Below, piece by piece: positions 11,591 through 22,600 of a DNA stretch of 64,000 nt. The translations under genes and the position numbers were made by a program. This DNA is from Caenorhabditis remanei. Its lineage: Eukaryota; Nematoda; Chromadorea; Rhabditida; Rhabditidae. How positions within the stretch are numbered: position 1 is the stretch's first letter; each line of letters begins with the position of its first letter. The stretch lies in the NCBI RefSeq assembly GCF_010183535.1, contig NC_071331.1:18662001-18726000 (forward strand), in the 5' to 3' direction. Under the pieces are notes generated by a model. The model had not been told where the DNA came from. It saw only the letters and a program-made list of their open reading frames with translations, and did not search any database.

Positions 11591-13387
11591 GACTCAACAC
11601 CGATTTCCGCCAGTTTGAACCCGTTTCTGTAATATAGAATGTTTTCTTCAGATTAATTTTTCCATTTTTTACGACTTTTATTAATTTTCCGGAAGCGATT
11701 AGTTGGAATTTCCAAAAAATAAAAGAGAAAACCGCACAGTTGAAACGAGTGTTACCGTAGTTTCGGTCGTGGCGAGAGACTGTGGGCGTGTCTCCGTTGA
11801 GTGCGCAGCGGCCGCGTCGCGTGTGGATGACGAGCGGTCTTCCATCTCGCTGTTTCCAATAGATCTCGTGATTTTCGAAATACATGACGTGTCCGTCTAT
11901 GACAGTCTGTGAAGCATCCATACTCATTTTCTGTTTCTTTTTGTGCAAAAGTGTCTTCTAACACAGTTTTAGGTGAATTTGCAAAGAAAGGTTGGGAGAA
12001 TATATAATCCGACAGGCGAAAGCTTTTGAAAACCGAAATGAGGCAATTATAAGCCAGAGAGAACGCAACAATCCCTTGAAAATTGATTGCAGAAGGTTGA
12101 AGTTGAAGGTTACTGATCGACTTTAAGAGAGAGAAAACACTGAAATTTGGAGGTAAAATTCGAAATTTGCTTATGGAGAAGTGAGAACATTGATTGGTGG
12201 TTTGAATTGTCTCCGCTGTAATTGAAATCTCGACTAAAAGCTGCTTTTGCATTTGGAAATGATTTATTACACTTCAGGTAGCCCTGTTCCAGTTTCACCG
12301 TAGTCCATTCAAGTTTGCCGCCTTTTTCGAAAAATTTCCTTTAGAAGATTCTGTAACGCGTTTTTCCATCCAACTTCGATGCGCCCAAAGACGAGGATCG
12401 ATAAATTTTTGTGAGAGTGTGTAATACGCGGAGTTTCCGATTAGTTGCGTTGTTTGCGCTATGTGAGGAGGAGAAGAGAGACCGGACGGGTCTTCTCGTC
12501 CTCGTCTCCATCTCTTACCCTATAGACTTGTGTACGTTTCGGTCGGAGGCTGCTGCTGCGGCGATAGTCACTTGAGCGAGATGTGACGGCTGCAGTATAA
12601 CTAGCGCTAAACATTCATCATTCTGTGTTTTCCATCGTTTCCTTTTCTAATGCGAAAAGCATTTTCACGAGAATATGTGGACACTTCAGGAAAGAAACAA
12701 TACGAAATGGTGAAAAAGTTGGAACAATAAGCGAAATCTGAAGATGTTTTTAAAAGAAACTCCATTAAAACTCATTTAATGCTTAGATATCTTCTCGAGA
12801 AAGGTGAAATAGGTTTGTCAAATTGTAAAATCTGCGAAACGTTTCTCAAAAACCTCAATCTGCGCATTTTAGTTTCTCTGTAATTATAGCGGAGACATTA
12901 CCAATCACCATATCGTTTAAACTGAACAGTCTCACACCTTTATAACGATCAAATTTCCGATATGAAACTCGCATACTCTTGAAACGCTGCTCAATTTTTT
13001 AGTAAAGGGGCGGAGTCTCGGGCGACCAATCGGCACGTCGCCATTGCATTCGGAAATGTTTGTGAGTCAGCTCCCACCATTATTGTTTGTTGAATTCACC
13101 GAAAATTGAAAAATAGACGAAATATGGAAGAAGAAAATAATAGTAATTTGAACGAATGGAATGGGAAAAGAAATTGAAAATTTGAGAAAGAAAGAGTGAG
13201 CAAATGGATGAATCAATTAGAACGGACAGACTATTCTTGGCTGAAACATATACTTTTTCATTAATTGTTCTCTGACCTTTGCATTTTTTTTCTACTTGAC
13301 CTCCTTCGGAGTGATAAGCATCCTCTTTCATTTTTGTACAATTCCGATATAGGCGACAGTTTCCAATACCTACCCTTATTCTAGGTC
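11591..13387. promoter_or_regulatory. Shared upstream region between two divergent genes
   Basis: 1.8 kb between the minus-strand membrane-protein gene and the plus-strand zinc-finger gene. At 11752-11840 it holds TTTCGGTCGTGGCGAGA followed by GC-rich words (GAGTGCGCAGCGGCCGCG). From memory this resembles the GGTCTCGCCACGACC repeat scattered through Caenorhabditis promoters and introns. A minus-strand reading frame crosses it from 11948, but its composition follows the repeat. CT/GA-rich tracts lie at 12460-12520. No gene of its own is supported. Confidence 0.45.
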
Positions 13388-15566
13388 ATGACGGACATCA
13401 TATCACATAACGAGAACAAAGAAGACTTCGAGGACGGTGAGCTTCCAGAAGACGGTGAAATATGCGACGATGAAGAAGAATCAGTGAAAGCTGCGCCACC
13501 ATCTAAGCCGAAGGAATATCAACCACCTCCAATGGCTGCTGCTCATGTTGCTCCAGCAGTTGAAAAACCCAGAGAACCGAGAGAGCGCGTCAGAAGATTC
13601 GAACAGAATAGTCCTCCAAGGGAACGGGAACGAGAGAGAGATCCAGATCCATTTGGGTCTCATAGCGATGCTCCCGACGGAAATGGTAAGATTTTGGAAG
13701 TCAGTACGACACTCCGTACTCACGGTTGTGCGCCCTGTTTAGCATTTGTGGCTTATTTTCCTATTTTTTTGCCAATTGCGAAACCGATTCACTTTTGGGT
13801 GTATGAAAACTAAAAAGAGATTTTGAGGGTTATTGATAACTATCGGTTCGAGTATTGATTTTTCAGAATACTTTGGCGACAAGGATTATCGTAGTGCGGG
13901 AGCAGCTGCGAGCTCAGAAGAAGAGCCATTCACTGACACAGATTATCGAACAAATCGGCGAAGACGACTCTCTCCATCTCACGATGATGCTGAATACGAG
14001 TCACGATCTAAACGCCCGTTTTTCAACGGAGGCGGTGGTCGTGGAGGATTTCGTGGTGGTTTCAGAAATGGGCCAAAGCCGAGATTCCAGACAGAACATC
14101 AAATTTGTAAATTTTTCCGCGAAGGATATTGTAGGGATGGAGATAACTGCTCATATTCCCATCAGGCCGAAGATTCATTGAGACGACCGGTTTTGTGCAA
14201 TTTTTATGCCAATAGTTATTGTAAAAAGGTGTGTTTTTTATCAAAACGTCTTTATTCATATCCTTTTTTCAGGGTCTGCAATGTTTAATGCTTCACGGAG
14301 AATTCCCATGTAAAGACTTTCATCGACAGAAATGTTTCAATGATAATTGTCGGTTCTCTCACGTACCACTCACTGACTACACTCGTCCGATTATTGAGAA
14401 AATTATCGCTGATGAAGATGCACGGCAACCACAACAACCACCTGTGTATAGACAGAATCCAGTCGCAAATGCGGCCGCCGCGGCAGCTGCTGCACAAGTT
14501 ATGGCTCCAAGGAGGAGAGTATTGCTCCCTGGTGGTAAGTATGATACACTTTTCGCATACTGGTTTTATGTGTTTGTGCGTCTGTATATTCAGGACGTAA
14601 TAATAATCAAATACGCGTTGATACATTTATTTTAAAAGTATTCAGTTCCAGGTCCCGCACTAAACAGTACTTCTCCACCACATGCTCCAGTGATTCATGC
14701 TCCTGTTCCACAAGCATCCATGCAGAATCAACTACCACCACCGACTGTGGTTGTTCCAACGATTCAACGGAATCCTGTGCCGCTCCATCAACAATATCCT
14801 GTCGCTCAAGGAGGCGGGTATTTCAATAATGGACCATCATCTCGTCCTGAACAAGTTCAAGGACTTCCACCACCTCGTACCATAGAACCACCACGGCCAA
14901 GTACCCATATGCAACCAATGTCAATGCAACAACAACCACAATTGATTCGGCCGATGAATCCAATGAACTCGATGGGTCCACAACAAATGCAACACCTCCA
15001 ACAACCTGGATTAGTGGTTCCGCCACAAGTTGTTGCTCAACCGGAAAGAAGAGCACCATCGCCGCCAGTTTTCAATTTGGAGGTAACGATTTGTGATTTA
15101 AAAACAACATAAAATATATCTTTATTTTCAGGCGATGCTCAACAAATTGGCTAATAGCGATAAAATGAGACAAAGTCCGAAGACAAACGTGATCGATGAC
15201 TCTCCAGCATCGCCACCAGCTTTCTCAACGAATATGTTTGGGTCAAACAACCGTGTTGCCGTGATACCACAAACGATTCAAGTGGTCTGGGGACTGCTCC
15301 GAATTCAAAAACGTCTTCCCTACTCGAATGTCGAAAATCCGGATAGGATACCAATGAATGATCCAAGAAGAGCGAAAGCCATCTCAAAACAATTCGATGC
15401 CTTCTCCTCATTGCTCAGTGCTGGAGGTCGTGGTGGTGTTTCGGATCCACGTCTGCGTGCTCAAAAAGAGAAAAATGAAGCTGCTGCTAGAGAACAGCAA
15501 CAGACACCAACAACGACAACGACGACTTCGATGCCATTCTCGTCTTGGATGCCGCAAATATCATAA
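13388..15566 (+). CDS. Three-CCCH zinc-finger protein, ZC3H4/ZC3H6 (Su(s)) type
   Basis: Exons 13388-13685, 13867-14228, 14273-14534, 14652-15082 and 15132-15566 give 595 residues in frame. The start follows an acceptor-like TATTCTAG, as at trans-spliced genes. The N-terminus is acidic (EDGELPEDGEICDDEEE), followed by an RE/RS-type region and a Gly/Arg box. Three fingers follow at about 180-251: C-x7-C-x5-C-x3-H, C-x7-C-x5-C-x3-H and C-x7-C-x4-C-x3-H. The linker (LMLHGEFPCKDFH, CRFSHVPLTD) matches ZC3H4, ZC3H6 and ZC3H8. The rest is Ala-, Gln- and Pro-rich and poorly ordered. In animals ZC3H4/Su(s) binds nascent RNA and, with WDR82, restrains non-productive RNA polymerase II transcription. 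The nuclear role here is inferred from that family. Confidence 0.9.
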
Positions 15567-16699
15567 TTCACCTGTCCCACTGATTCTTTCTTTCATCCCC
15601 GTTGTTTTTCCTCCATGATTTCTCTCATAAAACGCACACTGGTCTCTGTCACTCTTTCGTTATTTTTGACTTTTTCATATTGCCTCCTTATAATGACAGC
15701 TAAGGATTACAACCAAAAATCATGTAAACAAATACGGCAGATTTTACTGGTATTACTTTTTTTTGGCATTTTGAAATAGTGCTCATTTTTTATTGTTTCT
15801 ATGTTCTTCGACTTTCTCTCATCAAAAATGTGTAAAATGTTATTTCTTAAAAAGCGTGTATTCTTTTTGATATAAGATGCTCAGTCGTATTTTTTTCAAC
15901 TGTTCTTTCCGCATTATGATGAACAAATTGAATTATTTATTCTGATGTTTCCACTAGCTCAGAATACCAGGAACAACAGCAAATTGACTCAATTGGTTTT
16001 ATATTAAGACAGCAAAGGAAACTCGAAAAGTGTATTTTCTGGCGAAAGAAGGGAAAACTTCCGCTAGACCCTGCGTCTCTGCGGCTTCGTTGTTCCCTCA
16101 TCGCCGATTCCACTCAAAGTACGGTGGACGGCGGAACCCGCGAGATGTCGGCTGCGCCTTTTCATCACCTCACCTCTGCTGCCGCCTCAAATTAGTCTTC
16201 AGTATGGGTCAAATATTGATCTGCAACTGAATATGATGAGTTCGGGCGATGATCCTCTGTGATTACATCGCACGGCGAGTTGGGAACGCAATACCTGACT
16301 GCCAGCCCGGTTCTGACCAAAGTTGCAACAGACTACAATTGTGAATTTTGAGAACAACACTTCTGGATATCCGGAAGTTTGAATTGATAAGTGTATTTTA
16401 GAAGCTGTGCGTTTCCATCATCCTCCAGCTTGTGGAATCATAAAAAATCAAATCATGATGGTCAAACCCTAAGTTTAGAATTCTGGGGAGTGATTACGAA
16501 ATAAAGAAAAATCTCATGAATCTGCGCTCGAAAAATATGAATTTGAGGGCTTCTTCTCCAGAGGATGAATATATCGATAACATTTTGCTTTGAGAAAAAT
16601 TATAAAGTGTTTTCCAAATGACCCTTGCGAATATTATTTCTCAAAGTTATTTCTCTATTTTCCATAGAAACATACGAAAGTTGGTAGTTGTATTTCAAT
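15567..16699. other. 3' flank and intergenic region
   Basis: Follows the zinc-finger gene and includes its probable 3' UTR, with T-rich stretches. Around 16060-16150 there is a GC-richer patch (GACCCTGCGTCTCTGCGGC) resembling a dispersed Caenorhabditis promoter repeat. No coding exon with splice signals was found. Confidence 0.5.
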
Positions 16700-17564
16700 A
16701 TGCACTGGAACCATGTCGTAGCTCTCATTTCTCTCCTTCTCATGGGTCCATTGACTGTCGATGCGGCAGAGAAGACTTGTCGAGGAAAAGAGGTGAAAGA
16801 GCTAGAAGATGGATGTACTATAATCAACGAAGCTCCGTTGATTTTCAGAGATTTAAAAGATGGTGAGAGATCACAGTTCATGTTACAGTACATTTTCTAT
16901 GTTTCAGAAGCATTGATAAAGAAAAAAACAGAAACGATCTCTATTATTGAGCACAGGGTTGAAGTTATCGAAACTAACACCGAAAGATTTGACTATTTGA
17001 AAAATGTGACGGAAATATAAAATAAAGTGGGACCTGCAATTGCATTCCGGAGAAACCTAAAGTTGAAGAGATTTAACTTCGGTGGTTTGAAATATTTGAA
17101 AGGAGATCCGGTAGGAATATCTGAACAGAAGTTTTCAAGAATTATCAGTTTTCAGAAACAAAATAAAATGCGTATACATAATTTTCAGGTTCCTAGATTG
17201 GATGTTTCTGGAACACATCTCCCGTTCTACTAGCCAGAGAATGGAGAAATGTTCTGAACAGTTCTTAGAAGTTCGAACAACCAAAGAATCTTCAGATGAG
17301 GATTTCAAAATACCAGCAATCATTGCGATGAGTGTTTTTGCTCTCTTGCGTTTTGTATGCTTGGGCCTCACCATTCATGACTTCTATCATCGGAAGTCAG
17401 TAGGGAAGAATGAAAAGAAGACAACCGAGAAGAAAGATGAGAAAAATAAAACAAAAAAGAGTTCGGAAGCGGGGACAAAGTCACTGGAAAAGAGTAAGAG
17501 CCCGGCTACAGAAACCCCCACCAAGTCCAAATCCAAATCTGCGGAACCCACAGGAAGCAAATGA
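16700..17564 (+). pseudogene. Broken receptor L-domain gene, paralogue of 6571-7594
   Basis: It starts with a signal peptide (ATG 16700), then TCRGKEVKELEDGCTIINEAPLIF, which matches the intact copy. Exon 1 is 16700-16862 and exon 2 begins at 16908. At 17018-17020 a TAA sits where the paralogue has CAA, giving a stop inside the L-domain repeat by one base change. The frame then continues with GPAIAFRRN-LKLKRFNF. A second stop (TAG) occurs near 17231 if the exon at 17190 is spliced in. The last part still encodes a membrane segment and a Lys/Ser tail (17243-17564). Decay looks recent, because the reading frame elsewhere is open. A truncated secreted product of about 90 residues remains possible. 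Confidence 0.75.
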
Positions 17565-18152
17565 TATCTCCGATGTTTTTGTAAAATGAAAACTGAATGT
17601 ACTAAACGATATAAACTATTCTTCTATCATTGCATTAGCAGAGAGAAACGGCATCTTTTAGTGTCCTTAACAAAGAATCGAGTATTCCTACCAGTTATTT
17701 CTAGATTAAACCGTATTCGAATAAAATCTACAGTACTGTCACATGGTAAAGGTTCCACATAAGAACATGTTTTCTATCCCACTGTGGTTGCTTGCTCCTT
17801 CCCTCATATATGAATTCTCAACATCTCGTCACTCCTCATTTTCAATTGTATTCTCACAGCGTTCTTACTAGGGAATGACTCACACAAAGTATGGAGATAC
17901 ACAACATCATATTTAATGCTGGAAAGCTGACGTTTCCTTAATTCCGAATCTATATTCAGTTTTTGCAGTGGTCTTCCCAGTTTTGAGAGATTCAGCTCCA
18001 AAGTTTGGGTAAATTATAGTGCTCAAACTCAAGTTGCCAACCCGCGTGTTTCTTCAACACGTAAATCCATCCGGGGATAACCAAATCAGTGGTTGAATGA
18101 TTTAGGGGTTATAGATGGGTAGAGAGTTACTTAGTTGGTCTTAGTTGTAAAT
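17565..18152. other. Intergenic
   Basis: AT-rich spacer between the broken L-domain gene and a palindromic element. No gene or repeat recognised. Confidence 0.5.
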
Positions 18153-18154
18153 TA

Positions 18155-18959
18155 CAGTACTGGCCATAAAGAATGCGAAATTTGCAGTTTTTAGTTGATA
18201 ATGGTCAACTGTGACACGGCCTCACTGATAGTCTCACAATATTGATTTTTTGGCTCCGGGACATTTCGCCACTAGACGTTTCGCCACCGGACGTTTCGCC
18301 ACCAGACATTTCGCCACCGGACATTTCGCCACCAGACATTTCGCCACCAGACGTTTCGCCACCAAAAAATGGAGAATTTTCCGAATTTCCGTAGCTTTAT
18401 AGGGAAAAAAAACATACCACTAGTACGCATTGATTATGCTTATTAAAGTGATGTGCTTTTTTCCCTATAAAGCTTCGGAAATTCTCCATTTTTTGGTGGC
18501 GAAACGTCCGGTGGCGAAATGTCTGGTGGCGAAATGTCCGGTGGCGAAATGTCTGGTGGCGAAATGTCCGGTGGCGAAACGTCTAGTGGCGAAATGTCCC
18601 GGAGCCGATTTTTTATGGAGTGTATAGATCACAAGTAGAGCTTCATTTTTATAGTTGACAACTTTTTTGAACGGGCACATCCTAAGAAGTTATCAACCCG
18701 CAAAGTATTTCCTTGCTATTTTTGCACTTTTTCTGTGCTAAAAGAGGATATTTTCGAGCAATCAACATTGACGATTGTTAACTTCTTAGGATGTGTCCGT
18801 ACAAAAAAGTTGTCAACTACAAAAATGAAGCTTTATTTGTGATCTATACACTCCATAACAATCAATATTGTGAGACTATCAGGGAGGCCGTATCACAGTC
18901 ACAAAGTTGACCATTTTCAATTAAAACTGCAAGTTTCGCATTCTTTATGGCCTGTACTG
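18155..18959. mobile_element. Palindromic Tc1/mariner-like MITE with nested 15-mer arrays
   Basis: The ends are CAGTACTGGCCATAAAGAATG and its inverted copy, each bordered by TA, the usual Tc1/mariner target. The inverted arms run over 90 bp on each side. A second nested pair at about 18640-18700 and 18775-18860 shares AGTTGACAACTTTTTTG. In the centre, seven copies of a 15-base unit (ACATTTCGCCACCGG with variants) at 18259-18365 face seven inverted copies at 18493-18605. No transposase is present. The repetitive VAKRPVAKC reading frame here is not a gene. Confidence 0.85.
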
Positions 18960-19620
18960 TAGTTGGTCAGTTTTCCCCGACCTCTATGATACCATTACGT
19001 CTTTATAAATTATTGCCCATTCATTTCATTGATATGAACATCCAAACACACAATTCCACAAGTTAACAAGATTTGAGACTCTCGGATCATCTACACAATT
19101 ACATATATCAATTATAAACTCTTCAGCGTTCTGTCTGCTAAGACAGGGAAAAACCCGGGTAATTCAGGCCATAGAAATTGTCAAATCGTAAATGTCATTA
19201 TTTACAATTCCTTTTGAGTTTAAATTTGTTAGGTTACTTTGAGCAACCTGAGAAATTGATAAATAGTTTTCAGTTCGAAAGGCGGTACTGTAGGCCATGT
19301 GCCAAGTCTCCACACTGACTCCATGACCTTCCCTAGTTGGTTCGAAGGTTTCGGATTTCATTCCGGTTGTCTGCTGAAAGGAAGAATCAGTAGCTTTATT
19401 TTTTAAAAGAAGATGACCGTGAACTTTCATATTCGCATGTCACTGTGTTTGCCGAATTCTCAATGTCATGATGATGTATTCTCGTCAGTACAAGCTGCAC
19501 AAGCTACGAGTACTTTCGGAGTAAGTTTTTCTTTTGAGTTTTGAGTAAAAATCTCTATAAATTTTCTGAGTCATACAGAATTCTCCCTAAATATATTTTT
19601 ACTGTTCAGCTCCACTCGAA
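18960..19620. other. Upstream region of the plus-strand Cys-repeat gene
   Basis: AT-rich sequence 5' of the start codon at 19621. No clear TATA box was picked out, and no other gene is seen. Confidence 0.45.
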
Positions 19621-22600
19621 ATGCACCAAACACTAATACTCTTACTGTTCTTGGTCAGTGTATACAGTGCTGTTCATGCTGATTCAGTGAGATATGCTCG
19701 AGAGCTTCGAAACTCAACAGAATCTTCTCGAGACCCTGAGCATGGAAAGTTAAAGAATTCAACAGGGAATCTCAATTCTGAAAAGACGAAGGAGCGGAGC
19801 CGCTCTAACACAACACTTGCGGAAAAACTTCCTAATGTTTCATCCCAAAAACTAACTGGAAAACATGAGAAGAAATTGGACAAAACGAAGATTCCAGAAC
19901 AGATGAAAAGAGTGACTGAGAGAGTGAATGCAGTCCTTCGTTCAACAAAAAATAATCGTAGCTTGAAGGAACGGAACTCTGGGAAAACGATACGAGAGGG
20001 TGACCCCAATGGGAAAACTTCTAGGAAACTAGGAGCTAATTCAACGAAACACAAAGTCAAACCGAAAAGAAAACTGATGAGAAAGTTATCTACCGGATCT
20101 GTTCTGACTGATGACGACGAGCGCACACTTGTAGATGAAACTGGTGAAATTGATTAATTTCTGATTGATGTTTATACGAATATAATTGTTTCAGTTACTA
20201 AACTTCTCACTGGTTACATGGTCTGCCAGAAATCAAAAAAAGATATAGAAACATGCATTGATAAGGCACAAAAAACCGCGCACCCGTAATTCCCGAGTAC
20301 GGGAGCATAACGGCCAAGTTTGAAATAAAAATTATAATTAAAATAATATACGTGAGACCCGCAAAACACTTTTCGAATATTTTTTTTTTCATTTCCAAGA
20401 ATTTTGCATGATAGACAATGTTTCCCGATACCAAACCTGAGTTTTAAGATCATGAAACTCATAACTAAACAAATGCAAGCAGCATTATTTTTTCATAATC
20501 GATTCACTGGTTTGCTCAGTTATCCCGTTGTTACATTTGAAGCAAAATTTTGAGCGAGCAATTATTGAGTTCACTAAATTGAAGTATACAAATAGATAAA
20601 AAAGAGAGTAGGAGGGAAGAGAAAGCTTCCGAGGGTCCCTATTTAAAGATGATCACTACTTCCAGGGTGCTGAGCCTAGGGGCGGAGCGAGAGCAAGCTT
20701 CTGGGCGTCCCTGTTTTAAGGTAATCACTACTTCCAGGGTGCTGAGCCTAAGGGCGGAGCGAGAGCAAGCTTCTGGGCGTCCCTGTTTTAAGGTAATCGC
20801 TACTTCCAGGGTCCTAACCCAAGGCGCGGGGTGAGAGCAAGCTTTTTTCATTTTCACCCTTCGTTGGAATTCACATTCCGTGGCAAGCAGAATAATTGGT
20901 AATGAACAAGAAAGTGGGAAACACGCGGTGAGAAAAACCTCACTGGCCTCACGTGGTCTACAAAATTCTGAAAAATTAATGTGGCCTTTATGCTCCCGTA
21001 CTCAGGAAATACAGAGAGGCCAAAAAACCGAGAAAGGTTTCCATCCTCATTGGAATATCAACCATCTTGATAAAAATTTCAGACGAAATTGGAAATCAAC
21101 TCACAAAAGGAAACAAGTGTGGAGGAGGAGCTGAGCTGGAAACATGCAAGGATAGGATTTTGAAAAGTTTGTGAAATATATTGGTACAGATCTAAAAAGA
21201 TGAACAAGAACACAAATTTATGCAGCAGAAACTCGGGAAGATCACCTAATGCTAATTATTTCAGAGGCTGTCGATGTTATTCCACTTTCAATTCCTATTG
21301 ATGATACTTATTCTGGTGTAGACGCAGTAAATTATGGAAACGTGAAGATTGGTTAGCAACTTTCTATAGTTTCTACCAAAAAACGAATAATTTTCAGGGC
21401 TTATTCTAGCAAAGAACTTCGATAACTGCTACGACAAAAACGATAAATCCGATAAGTTTTTGGAATGTTTGAAAGCTGGCGGTGAGAAATCTCCGTTGAA
21501 TGTTGCCTACGGTTGGTTGCTAAACTTTTACAATCAAAACGAACTACCGCTTGTTATTTCTAGATGAAATCGCAAGACAATTGGAAGGATTTTGTTCTCG
21601 GGAACCATCAAAAGAAGTGGATTGTAGAACAAATGTTGTAGGCCTTACGAAAAATTGGGTGATGGGTTGGCTCTTTCGTTTTGTTCTAAATACATTCTTA
21701 TATTAAAGACTCGATCAATGCTATCCTCGTAATCTTTTGTCAGAGAAAACACAAAGACCCAGAATGCTCAAGTCCGAACGCTAACACACCAGAAGAATTT
21801 TCAGAAGGTTCTATAATAATCCGAATCTTTAAAGATAGTTCTTCTTTGCAGAGTTTGATCTTCTTTCTAAACATAAACCAATTGAGATGTCCACTTTTAA
21901 ATCAAGTTACGATAATGTTGAATTGGGTGAGAAACAGTTATGAGATTCGATTTTCAATTTAAGAAATACACTAATCCAGGTGCGAATCTGGATAAAGAGG
22001 CCGAAAAATGCAAACAAGAAAAGAGCAGTGATAAGTTTACCGAGTGTTTGGAAGGAGTACTGAAGACGTCTGCCGTAAAAAGTTTGTCTCACTCTTTTAT
22101 TTCCTCTCACTTAATCCTTCCCTTTCCAGAAGTTGTCGAAGAGAAAATTGCATTATCGTGCAAAGGAAATGAGGAAGAGCAAGATTGCAGAGATACTGGA
22201 AAGAAAAAAGTAACAACCGAGATAAACGGTATGTTGTGTTTTCTTTGTTAAAAACTGCACAACATCAATTATTTTTAGATGTAGTCAATGCGCTTCTCAC
22301 CAACTTCTGTGGCAAGACAAAAAGGAAAGAGCAAGCTTTCCAGTCGTGCTTAAAAACTACGTTGAACAAAGTTCAAATAGGTTTGATGGTATCTCTATGT
22401 GACAGGAATTAGTTGGGGAATTTCGTTTCAGCTGTTATACCACCTTTTCTCAAGATTGATTTCACTAAATGGACACCTTTGAAGGATATCGTGACTGAAG
22501 TCGAATACGGTAAAATTGCTGTCGGTAAGAAAATATCCTCAGTTTATGAGCTGAACACTTGTTTTTCACAGGTTCAATTGTCGAGGGAGCTGTTAAGAAC

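Noticed and set aside
11577..11948. 123-codon minus-strand frame upstream of the membrane-protein gene
   Set aside because: It crosses a dispersed promoter-type repeat and has no in-frame junction with exon 1; the gene has a better ATG at 11590 after an in-frame stop.
13080..13331. 83-codon minus-strand frame before the zinc-finger gene
   Set aside because: Hydrophobic, Phe/Tyr-rich composition typical of AT-rich non-coding DNA; no signal or splice support.
18430..18680. Repetitive [13 protein letters not shown] and [13 protein letters not shown] frames
   Set aside because: Translation of the 15-base array in the MITE; both strands are open for the same reason.
19164..19430. 88-codon minus-strand frame
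   Set aside because: No splice sites, no motif, in a promoter region; probably chance.
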